A DNA stretch of 64,000 nucleotides. It comes from an uncultured Polaribacter sp. GTDB taxonomy: Bacteria > Bacteroidota > Bacteroidia > Flavobacteriales > Flavobacteriaceae. Made by a program: the position numbers and the translations under genes. Below the pieces are notes generated by a model that saw only the letters and a list, made by a program, of their open reading frames with translations, had not been told where the DNA came from and did not search any database. The stretch is taken from contig NZ_CANMUE010000006.1 of NCBI RefSeq assembly GCF_947500975.1, forward strand, positions 62,001 through 126,000. Reading direction: 5' to 3'. Of the stretch, positions 1 to 7,820 are shown one piece after another; the first letter of the stretch is position 1, and each line of letters opens with the position of its first letter.

Positions 1-1038
1 TAGTTCAGAAGCTGCTATAGAACCATAATCTAAAGCCATTGCTAAAGGTTGTCCATGAAAATTTCCACCAGAAATAGCTTCTGTTGCGCTTAATACAATT
101 GGGTTGTCTGTAACAGAATTCATTTCTATTTCTGCCAATTCTTTTAAGTGATAATATGCATTTCTAGAGGCTCCATGTACTTGTGGTATACAACGAATTG
201 AATATGGGTCTTGTACGCGTTCACACTTTAAATGATTATCTACATTTTGAGAACTTAATAATAGCATACGCATACGCTCTGCTACTTTTAAGTTTCCTTT
301 AAATGGTCTTATCCAGTGTAATTCTTTTCTGTAAGGAGAGGCGCTACCTTGAAAACCTTCTAAGCTCATTGCGCCAGAAACGTCTGCTAAATCTAATAAA
401 TATTCCATTTTATGTAAGCCAACGATTGCATGTGCTAATATAAATTGTGTTCCGTTTATTAAACCTAAACCTTCTTTTGCTTGTAATTGTAGTGGTTTTA
501 AATTATGAGTATTTAAAACATCTTTTGCAGAAATAATTTTGTTTTTAACCCAAAATTCACCTTCTCCTAATAACGGTAAAAATAAATGTGAAAGTGGTGC
601 TAAATCTCCAGAAGCACCAACAGAACCTTGTTCTGGAACAATTGGTAATAAATCATGCTCAATAAAATATAAAATACGTTCTATCAACTCTAAACGAACA
701 CCAGAAAAACCTTTACATAAAGCATGTACTTTACAAATCATCATTATTTTAGATAATTTTTTATCAATAGGGTTTCCAACACCAACAGCATGTGTAATAA
801 GTAAGTTTTCTTGTAATTTACTTGTTTCTTTAGGTGTAATTTGTATATCACATAAAGAACCAAAGCCAGTATTTATACCATAAACAGCTTTGTCTCCATT
901 AGCCATTGTTTCTACTTTTATTCTACATTCTTTTATAGCTTTAATAGTTTCGTTGGTTAAAGTTGCTTGTAATTTTCCCTCTGCAATTTCAATTACTTGT
1001 TCTACTGTTAATTGATCTATTCCGTATTTAAATGCCAT
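1..1038 (-). CDS. hutH: Histidine ammonia-lyase, N-terminal 346 residues (cut by window edge)
   Basis: The enzyme removes ammonia from L-histidine to give urocanate, the first step of histidine breakdown, in the cytoplasm. It starts at ATG 1038 and stays open to base 1. The MIO prosthetic-group tripeptide Ala-Ser-Gly is at residues 142-144 inside the context VGASGDLAPLSH, the position used in Pseudomonas HutH. Tyr53 (AVYGINTGFG) and His83 (LLITHAVGVG) also fall at HutH positions; the His favours histidine over phenylalanine as substrate. The family is about 500 residues long, so roughly 150 C-terminal residues lie outside the window. It is divergent from a LysR gene, which is its likely regulator. 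A tyrosine ammonia-lyase is the only realistic alternative. Confidence 0.93.
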   Translation of the reverse strand, partial: MAFKYGIDQLTVEQVIEIAEGKLQATLTNETIKAIKECRIKVETMANGDKAVYGINTGFGSLCDIQITPKETSKLQENLLITHAVGVGNPIDKKLSKIMMICKVHALCKGFSGVRLELIERILYFIEHDLLPIVPEQGSVGASGDLAPLSHLFLPLLGEGEFWVKNKIISAKDVLNTHNLKPLQLQAKEGLGLINGTQFILAHAIVGLHKMEYLLDLADVSGAMSLEGFQGSASPYRKELHWIRPFKGNLKVAERMRMLLLSSQNVDNHLKCERVQDPYSIRCIPQVHGASRNAYYHLKELAEIEMNSVTDNPIVLSATEAISGGNFHGQPLAMALDYGSIAASEL

Positions 1039-1060
1039 TTTTTTAAGTATCTAGTTAATT

Positions 1061-1073
1061 ATAACAAAGTTAT
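1061..1073. promoter_or_regulatory. Interrupted palindrome in hutH/LysR intergenic region
   Basis: ATAAC-N3-GTTAT is a perfect 5-bp inverted repeat sitting exactly over the hutH -7 box, between two divergent genes. LysR regulators bind interrupted palindromes, so this is a candidate operator. That assignment is inference. Confidence 0.4.
1065..1072 (-). promoter_or_regulatory. Bacteroidota -7 box for hutH
   Basis: On the minus strand this reads TAACTTTG, an exact match to the Bacteroidota sigma-ABfr consensus TAnnTTTG, placed 26 bp before the hutH ATG. I see no convincing -33 TTG. Confidence 0.55.
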
Positions 1074-1076
1074 TCT

Positions 1077-1084
1077 TAATTTTG
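1077..1084 (+). promoter_or_regulatory. Bacteroidota -7 box for the LysR gene
   Basis: TAATTTTG matches TAnnTTTG exactly and lies 38 bp before the LysR ATG. It is only 4 bp from the oppositely directed hutH box, so the two promoters must overlap in their upstream parts. Confidence 0.5.
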
Positions 1085-1122
1085 ATGCTTAATAATACTA
1101 ATAATTATATTAAATAATAATT

Positions 1123-2016
1123 ATGAAGCATCAATTAGAGTTGCGTCATTTAAAATATTTTTTAGCTGTTGCCGAAACTTTACATTACAGAAAAGCTGCA
1201 GAGAAGTTATTTATATCTCAACCAGGATTAAGTAGGCAAATAAAGCAAATGGAAGATGATTTAGGTATTGTTTTATTTGAACGACATAATAGAAAAGTAG
1301 AATTAACACATGCAGGCACCTATCTAAAAACTGAAATTTCTCGAAATTTAAAAGAGATGAACCATATACTAAATCATGCAAAACTACTTCATCATGGTAT
1401 TGATGGGAATTTAAAATTAGGGTATGTTGGTTCTGCGATTCAGTTGTTAATTCCAAATTTATTATTGCATTTTAAAAAAGAGTATCCAACAATTGTTTTT
1501 GACTTAAAAGAAATGGATAACAAAAAACAAATTGATGCGTTATTATCTAAAGATATTGATGTAGGTTTTGTTAGATTAGAAAGAGTTCCTAAAAAATTGA
1601 AATCATTTTCTGTTTTAAAAGAAAATTTTTGTCTTGTATTACCAAAAGATCATGTAATAAATGTTGATAATTTTAAAAATTTAGGGCAATTAAAGCATGA
1701 GTCCTTTATTATGTTTGATTCTTCATATAGTCCTTCATATTATGAAAAAGTGATGCAAATATTTGATGATAGTGGTTTTATACCTACAGTTTCTCATAAA
1801 ACGATACATGCAAGTTCTATATATAGATTAGTTGAAAATAATTTAGGTATTTCAATAGTTCCAAAATCATTACAAATGGGATATGATATGAACGTTAAGT
1901 TTATAGAGTTAAAAAATATTAAGCAACAAACTGTTCTTTCAGTTGTATGGAACGAGGAAAATAGAAACCCATTTTTAGATTCTTTTTTAAAAATCATTAA
2001 TACAGTTTTTGATTAA
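1123..2016 (+). CDS. LysR-family transcriptional regulator
   Basis: 297 residues, normal for the family. The N-terminal winged helix-turn-helix spans about residues 6-64, with the classic pattern LRHLKYFLAVAETLHYRKAA and SQPGLSRQIKQME; an effector-binding type-2 periplasmic-binding-protein-like domain follows at about 92-295. The N-terminus (ELRHLKYF) resembles the BenM/CatM/CynR branch. It is transcribed divergently from hutH with 84 bp between the starts and overlapping promoters, the usual LysR arrangement, so control of hutH (and its own gene) is a reasonable inference. The effector cannot be read from sequence. Confidence 0.92.
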   Translation: MKHQLELRHLKYFLAVAETLHYRKAAEKLFISQPGLSRQIKQMEDDLGIVLFERHNRKVELTHAGTYLKTEISRNLKEMNHILNHAKLLHHGIDGNLKLGYVGSAIQLLIPNLLLHFKKEYPTIVFDLKEMDNKKQIDALLSKDIDVGFVRLERVPKKLKSFSVLKENFCLVLPKDHVINVDNFKNLGQLKHESFIMFDSSYSPSYYEKVMQIFDDSGFIPTVSHKTIHASSIYRLVENNLGISIVPKSLQMGYDMNVKFIELKNIKQQTVLSVVWNEENRNPFLDSFLKIINTVFD

Positions 2017-2093
2017 TTATTTTTTTTTACAATTATATCAAGTTAATTTATTTAATTATATAAGAAATAGAGAATAAATTTTTCTTGATTATA

Positions 2094-2125
2094 TCGAATT
2101 CTAAATAAAGAGTTTCGAATTCTAA
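2094..2125 (+). repeat. Two 11-bp direct repeats TCGAATTCTAA upstream of the A2M gene
   Basis: Identical 11-mers at 2094-2104 and 2115-2125 are spaced 21 bp start to start, two helical turns. The second ends 29 bp before the -7 box at 2155. The 10-bp core CGAATTCTAA recurs before ricT (19253-19262) and, on the minus strand, before the LysE-type gene (15567-15576). Confidence 0.5.
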
Positions 2126-2154
2126 TTTGTTATAAATAAATATATTAAAATGCT

Positions 2155-2162
2155 TAAATTTG
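2155..2162 (+). promoter_or_regulatory. Bacteroidota -7 box for the A2M-pbpC unit
   Basis: TAAATTTG matches TAnnTTTG. It overlaps the in-frame TTG at 2160, which argues that the real start is ATG 2187 rather than that TTG, leaving a leader of about 18 nt. Confidence 0.55.
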
Positions 2163-2186
2163 AGTTGTGCATATAAAACCACAGTT

Positions 2187-5100
2187 ATGAAAACAAAAAA
2201 ATTACTTTCAATTTTCGCTCTTTTTTTATTGATTTTTTCTTGTAAAAAAGAAGTAATTAAAACTGATAATATTTATCAATATAAAGAGTATGTGAGTTAT
2301 ACAACTTCAGGCGAAGTCTCAACATCAGCAAATATAAATGTAAATTTAGCTAAAGATGTAGAGGGTTGGGTAGATTCTCAAGAAATTTCAAATGAAATAA
2401 TTTCGGTAAAACCTTTTATTAATGGAAAAGTTAAAACCATAAATAAACATGCGTTTATGTTTATTCCTGATGAAAAACTAGATGTTAATACAGAATATAC
2501 CGTTACTTTAAAACTGAGTAAAATTTATAAAAATGTTGATGAAGGCTTTAAAGATTATACGTTTCAGTTTAAAACCATTACCCCAAATTTTAACATTCAA
2601 ACAAAATCACTACAATCTTACGCTACACCGTATCAATATTTAGAAGGAACCTTAAATTCAGCAGATATAATTCCATTAGATGAAGCTAAAAAAATAGTTA
2701 AAGCTTCTCAAAATAACACTCAAAAAAATATAGTTTGGAATGAATCTTATAAAAATGGAAAATTTTTTGAGTTTAAAATTGATAGTATTCAGCGTTTTAT
2801 AGAGGATTCTCAATTAAAAATTAGTTGGAATGGAAAATCAATTAAATCTGATATTCAAGGGGAAAGTGAAATTTTAATTCCTGGGAAGAATAATTTTAAA
2901 GTTATAGATATTAAAGTAATAAACAATAATGAACAATATATTTCAATTAATTTTTCAGATGCTTTAAAAAAACAACAAAATTTTGATGGTTTAATTGCTG
3001 TTCAAAATGTAAAAAAACCACGTTTTATTGTTAATGGAAATCAATTAAAAGTATTTTCTAACACAAAGTTTCAAGGAAGTGCAAAAGTTTCTGTTTTTCA
3101 AGGAATTAAAAATTTAGATGATTATAAACTTAAAAAGCCGTTTAATGAAATTATTACTTTTGAGCAGAAAAAACCAGAGATTAGAGCTATAAATAGTGGA
3201 ACAATTTTACCAAATTCAAAAGATTTAAAATTTAATTTTGAAGCCATAAACGTAAAAGAAGTTGATGTAAGAATCATTAAGATTTATGAAGAAAACGTAT
3301 TACAGTTTTTACAAGAAAATAACATTAATAGTAATAATCAATACAGAATAAAAAGAGTTGGTAGAAGGGTTGCAAAAGAAACAATTACATTAATTGATGA
3401 TGAAGTACAAAACACCCAAAAGTGGAAAGCTTATAGTGTAGATATTTCTAAAATGATTGTTGCAGAACCTGGGGCAATTTATAGAATTGAGCTGAGTTTT
3501 AACAAAAATCAAATTTTTTATAATTGTTCAGAAAACACGTCATCAACCAATAATTTAAATGATTTTGAAAATGAATATGATAATTTAAGTGAGATTGCAG
3601 ATGAAGAAAAAAGAGAAGAATTGTATTGGGATAATAAATTGTATAGCTATAGGAACAGATATTATAACTGGAAAGAAAGAAAAAATCCTTGTAATGATGC
3701 TTACTATGACGATAATAAGGTAATCGCTCAAAATTTACTTGCTTCAAACTTAGGTATTACTGTTAAAAAAGGAACAAATGATGAGTACTTTTTTGCCGTA
3801 AATAATATTTTAAATACAAATCCTGAAGTTGGAGCAGTAGTAAAACTATTCAATTTTCAGCAACAAGAAATTGCATCAAGTAAAACAGATTCTGAAGGAT
3901 TTGTGACTATTAAAACACCTAAAAATGCAACATTTGCTATTGTTTCAAAAGGAGAAAATAAAGGCTATGTAAGATTGTTAGATGGTAATTCTTTGTCATT
4001 GAGCAAGTTTAATGTTTCTGGGAACAAAACTCAAGAAGGTTTAAAAGGATATATTTATGGCGAACGTGGGGTTTGGAGACCAGGAGATAAAATTCACTTA
4101 ACTTTTTTATTGAATGATGCTGATAATAAATTGCCAAAAAATCATCCAGTAAAATTAGAAGTTACAGATCCGCATGGTAAATTAATATTTAAAAAAGTAA
4201 CTACAGAACACCTTAATAATTTCTATAGATTTACGGTTACAACTTCTCAAGAAGCCAAGACAGGAAATTATGCAGCAAAAATTTCTGTAGGTGGTGCAAA
4301 ATTTTATAAAAATCTAAAAGTTGAAACTATAAAACCAAATCGTTTAAAAATTAAAGTTGATTTTGACGAGGAAATTTTATCGAATAGAAAACCAATTAAT
4401 GGTACTTTAGATGTAAAATGGTTGCATGGCACGCCTGCAAAAAACTTAAAAGCAGAAATAAAAGCAAAAATTTCAACTACAAAATACAGTTTTAAAAACT
4501 ATAAAGAGTATGCTTTTTCAGATCCTTCAAAATCTTTTTCTACAGAAGAAATAAATGTATTTAAAGGGTTGTTAGATGCTAATGGAAATGCAAAAATTAA
4601 CAGTAAATTAAAAGTTGATAATAATGCGCCAGGTATGTTAAATGTTCAGTTTTTAGTAAGAGCATTTGAAAATGGTGGTGAATTTTCTATAGATGCTTTT
4701 ACAAAAAAATATGCTCCTTATCCTTCTTTTGTTGGGTTAAAATCTCCTAAAGGAAATAGATATGGTTCTTTTTTTACGGATGAAAATCAAACCTTTTCTA
4801 TTGTTTCTGTTGATGAAAAAGGAAACCCAGTTCAAAGAGATGAAATAGAAGTTGAAGTTTATCAAATAAAATGGCGTTGGTGGTGGAGCTCATCACACGA
4901 TAATTTATCAAAATATACTTCTAGCAGTTATCATAAACCATACAGAACTATAAAAACTTCAACTAATGCTAAAGGAGAAGGAGTGTTTAATTTAAACATA
5001 CCTGAAAGAGATAGAGGGCGTTTTTTAATAAGAGTAATTGATAAAAAAAGTGGTCATGCAACAGGAAAAGTTGCTTATTTCTACAAAAATTGGTGGCAAA

Positions 5101-7730
5101 ATTCAACTTCTGGAGATAAAGAAGCTGCAAAAATGTTAGTTTTTTCTGCCGATAAAGAAACTTATAATGTTGGTGAAACTGCAAAAATCACTTTTCCTTC
5201 CGGATCAAAAGGAAGAGCATTAATCAGTATAGAAAATGGGACAAAAGTATTAGAAACAAAATGGGTAAAAACTCAAAAAGGAACTACTACTGTTGAGGTT
5301 CCTATCAACAAAAATATGGCTCCAAATGTGTTTATAAATATTTCTTTGTTGCAGCCACATCAAGTTACAGAAAATAATTTACCCTTAAGGTTATATGGAG
5401 TTATTCCTATTTTAGTAGAAGATGCTGCATCAAAGTTAGAGCCGCAAATTTTAATGCCAGCGGAGTTACAACCAGAAAAAGAATTTACGGTAAAAGTATC
5501 TGAAAAAAATAACAAATCGATGACCTATACTTTGGCTGTTGTAGAAGAAGGATTGTTAGATTTAACAAGGTTTAAAACACCTAATGCTTTCGATGTTTTT
5601 TATGCTAAAGAAGCTTTAGGTGTAAAAACTTGGGATATTTTTGATCATGTAATTGGAGCGTATTCTGGAAGTGTAGATCAAGTTTTTGCAATTGGTGGAG
5701 ATGCAAGTTTAACAAAAGGAAAAAATAAAAAAGCGAACAGATTTAAACCTGTTGTTAAATATTTAGGACCTTTTTATTTAGAGAAGAAAACTACAAATTC
5801 GCATAAAATTAAGTTGCCAAATTATATTGGTTCTGTTAGAACAATGGTGGTAGCTGGTGATGTAAAAAATGAAGCTTTTGGTAATATAGAAAAAGCGGTT
5901 CCTGTTAAAAAACCATTAATGGTATTGGCTACTTTGCCAAGAAAATTATCACCAAAAGAAAAAGTAACATTGCCTGTTTCTGTTTTTTCGATGGATAAAA
6001 AAGTAAAAAATGTTACTGTTGAGGTAAAAACTTCTAACGGAATTTTAGTTATTGGTAACAAAACTCAAAACATCAATTTTGAAAAGCCAGATGAAAAAAT
6101 GGTGTATTTTGAGTTGAATGTCTTAAAAGCTAATGGTATTAATTCTGTAGAAATTATTGCAACTGGAGCAGGAGAGAAATCTACATATAAAGTAGATTTA
6201 GATGTTGTAAATCCAAATCCAATAACTTCAAAAATTATTGATAAAACAATTGAAGGAAAGCAAAGTCAAACAATTAGTTTTGAAACTTTTGGAGTAGAAG
6301 GTTCTAATACCGCAATTTTAGAGTTGTCTACAATTCCGTCAATAAATTTTTCTGGAAGATTGGAGTATTTAATTCAATATCCTCACGGTTGTGTAGAGCA
6401 AACTACATCTAGCGTTTTTCCTCAATTATTTTTGAATGATATTTTCGATTTAACATCGGATAAAAAACAAGAAATTCAAAGAAATATAGAAGATGGAATT
6501 AAACGTTTGGGTAATTTTCAAAAAGCAAATGGAGGTTTAAGTTATTGGGCAGGAGAAAATTATGTGAGTGATTGGGGTACTTCTTACGCAGGTCATTTTA
6601 TGTTAGAAGCAGAAAAAAAAGGATTTGTTTTGCCTCTTACTTTTAAAAGTAATTTTATCAAATATCAAAAAGATATTGCAAGAAATTGGCGACAAAATTA
6701 CAATGGTTACACATCAGATTTAGAACAGGCTTACAGGTTGTATACACTGGCTTTGGCGGGTAATCCGGATTTATCAGCCATGAATAGGTTGCGTGAATTT
6801 AAAAAGATTTCTAACCAAGCAAAATGGAGATTAGCTGCAACATATGCGATGGTGGGGCAAAAAGAAGCTAGTGAAGAAATTATTAAAAAAGCACATTTAA
6901 ATTTCTCTAGATATAATCATTACAATTATGGTTCTACAATAAGAAACAAAGCAATGGCTTTAGAAACCATGTTGTTAACCAATAATAAAGAGATTAAAAA
7001 TGTTGCAAAATCAATAGCAAAAGAATTGTCTAGTAATAATTGGATGAGCACTCAATCTACAGCTTATAGTTTGTTAGCAATTGGAAAAATGGTTGTAAAA
7101 AATGGAGGAAAATCTATGGATGTAAATTATACAATTAATCATAAAACTGAAGGTATAAAAACCAATAGTTCGTTTGTGCAGAGAACAATTGCTGTAAATG
7201 ATGGACTAAATGCAATTGAGATTAATAATGAAGAAAGCAATATAGTTTTTGCAAGAATTATAAATTCTGGAAAGTTGCCATTAGGTGATGAAATTTCTGA
7301 AAAAAGAGGTTTTAATGCTTCTGTTGATTATACAGATTTAAAAGGAAAATCAATCAATATTAATAATTTAAAACAAGGTCAAGATTTTGTAGCAAAAATT
7401 ACTGTGAGTAACCAAAAAAATGAAACAGTAAAAGATATTGCTTTAACACAAATTTTTCCTTCAGGATGGGAAATTGTAAACACACGTTTTACCGATTTTG
7501 GAACAACTACAAAAAGCAAAGCACGTTACACAGATATTAGAGACGATCGTGTTAATTTCTATTTTGATTTGAATAGACATTCAAAAAAATCTGAAACAAA
7601 AACGTTTACAGTTTTGCTAAATGCAGCTTATTTAGGGGAATATTATTTGCCTGGAATTCAAGTAGAAGCCATGTATGATAATGATTATTTTGTGAGAACT
7701 AAAGGGAATTGGGTAAACATAATTAAGTAA
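2187..7730 (+). CDS. Bacterial alpha-2-macroglobulin lipoprotein (YfhM/MagD-like)
   Basis: A giant envelope protein of 1847 residues that, by family, traps attacking proteases: bait cleavage exposes a thioester that binds the protease covalently. I start at ATG 2187, giving a lipoprotein signal (lipobox LIFSC, Cys19); an in-frame TTG at 2160 overlaps the promoter. The thioester motif CVEQ is intact at Cys1402-Gln1405 in PHGCVEQTTS. Upstream lie macroglobulin-like beta domains, including YGERGVWRPGDKIHLTF near residue 625; downstream is the alpha/alpha-toroid thioester domain, then a C-terminal receptor-like beta domain. The neighbour is pbpC, as in E. coli, where A2M and PBP1C are thought to work as a breach-repair pair. 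It is longer than E. coli YfhM (about 1650), mainly N-terminally. Confidence 0.93.
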   Translation: MKTKKLLSIFALFLLIFSCKKEVIKTDNIYQYKEYVSYTTSGEVSTSANINVNLAKDVEGWVDSQEISNEIISVKPFINGKVKTINKHAFMFIPDEKLDVNTEYTVTLKLSKIYKNVDEGFKDYTFQFKTITPNFNIQTKSLQSYATPYQYLEGTLNSADIIPLDEAKKIVKASQNNTQKNIVWNESYKNGKFFEFKIDSIQRFIEDSQLKISWNGKSIKSDIQGESEILIPGKNNFKVIDIKVINNNEQYISINFSDALKKQQNFDGLIAVQNVKKPRFIVNGNQLKVFSNTKFQGSAKVSVFQGIKNLDDYKLKKPFNEIITFEQKKPEIRAINSGTILPNSKDLKFNFEAINVKEVDVRIIKIYEENVLQFLQENNINSNNQYRIKRVGRRVAKETITLIDDEVQNTQKWKAYSVDISKMIVAEPGAIYRIELSFNKNQIFYNCSENTSSTNNLNDFENEYDNLSEIADEEKREELYWDNKLYSYRNRYYNWKERKNPCNDAYYDDNKVIAQNLLASNLGITVKKGTNDEYFFAVNNILNTNPEVGAVVKLFNFQQQEIASSKTDSEGFVTIKTPKNATFAIVSKGENKGYVRLLDGNSLSLSKFNVSGNKTQEGLKGYIYGERGVWRPGDKIHLTFLLNDADNKLPKNHPVKLEVTDPHGKLIFKKVTTEHLNNFYRFTVTTSQEAKTGNYAAKISVGGAKFYKNLKVETIKPNRLKIKVDFDEEILSNRKPINGTLDVKWLHGTPAKNLKAEIKAKISTTKYSFKNYKEYAFSDPSKSFSTEEINVFKGLLDANGNAKINSKLKVDNNAPGMLNVQFLVRAFENGGEFSIDAFTKKYAPYPSFVGLKSPKGNRYGSFFTDENQTFSIVSVDEKGNPVQRDEIEVEVYQIKWRWWWSSSHDNLSKYTSSSYHKPYRTIKTSTNAKGEGVFNLNIPERDRGRFLIRVIDKKSGHATGKVAYFYKNWWQNSTSGDKEAAKMLVFSADKETYNVGETAKITFPSGSKGRALISIENGTKVLETKWVKTQKGTTTVEVPINKNMAPNVFINISLLQPHQVTENNLPLRLYGVIPILVEDAASKLEPQILMPAELQPEKEFTVKVSEKNNKSMTYTLAVVEEGLLDLTRFKTPNAFDVFYAKEALGVKTWDIFDHVIGAYSGSVDQVFAIGGDASLTKGKNKKANRFKPVVKYLGPFYLEKKTTNSHKIKLPNYIGSVRTMVVAGDVKNEAFGNIEKAVPVKKPLMVLATLPRKLSPKEKVTLPVSVFSMDKKVKNVTVEVKTSNGILVIGNKTQNINFEKPDEKMVYFELNVLKANGINSVEIIATGAGEKSTYKVDLDVVNPNPITSKIIDKTIEGKQSQTISFETFGVEGSNTAILELSTIPSINFSGRLEYLIQYPHGCVEQTTSSVFPQLFLNDIFDLTSDKKQEIQRNIEDGIKRLGNFQKANGGLSYWAGENYVSDWGTSYAGHFMLEAEKKGFVLPLTFKSNFIKYQKDIARNWRQNYNGYTSDLEQAYRLYTLALAGNPDLSAMNRLREFKKISNQAKWRLAATYAMVGQKEASEEIIKKAHLNFSRYNHYNYGSTIRNKAMALETMLLTNNKEIKNVAKSIAKELSSNNWMSTQSTAYSLLAIGKMVVKNGGKSMDVNYTINHKTEGIKTNSSFVQRTIAVNDGLNAIEINNEESNIVFARIINSGKLPLGDEISEKRGFNASVDYTDLKGKSININNLKQGQDFVAKITVSNQKNETVKDIALTQIFPSGWEIVNTRFTDFGTTTKSKARYTDIRDDRVNFYFDLNRHSKKSETKTFTVLLNAAYLGEYYLPGIQVEAMYDNDYFVRTKGNWVNIIK

Positions 7731-7737
7731 AATAATG

Positions 7738-7796
7738 TCATTGCGAGTTTACGTAGCAATCTCTTAGTTAAAATTGCAGTTTGCTTCGTAAACTCT
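7738..7796. repeat. REP-like inverted repeat between A2M and pbpC
   Basis: Arms at 7745-7759 (GAGTTTACGTAGCAA) and 7781-7795 (TTGCTTCGTAAACTC) are complementary at 14 of 15 positions around a 21-nt spacer. The left part has the widespread TCATTGCGAG...AGCAATC form of REP elements, and ATTGC/GCAAT (7740-7744, 7756-7760) can form a smaller nested hairpin. A related unit lies at 17901-17926. No REP-associated transposase is in the window. Confidence 0.7.
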
Positions 7797-7820
7797 TATT
7801 GATAAAAGTTAAAACAAAAA

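Noticed and set aside
539..883. 114-codon plus-strand ORF near the window start
   Set aside because: Lies wholly antisense to hutH, whose frame carries the MIO motif and normal HutH residues.
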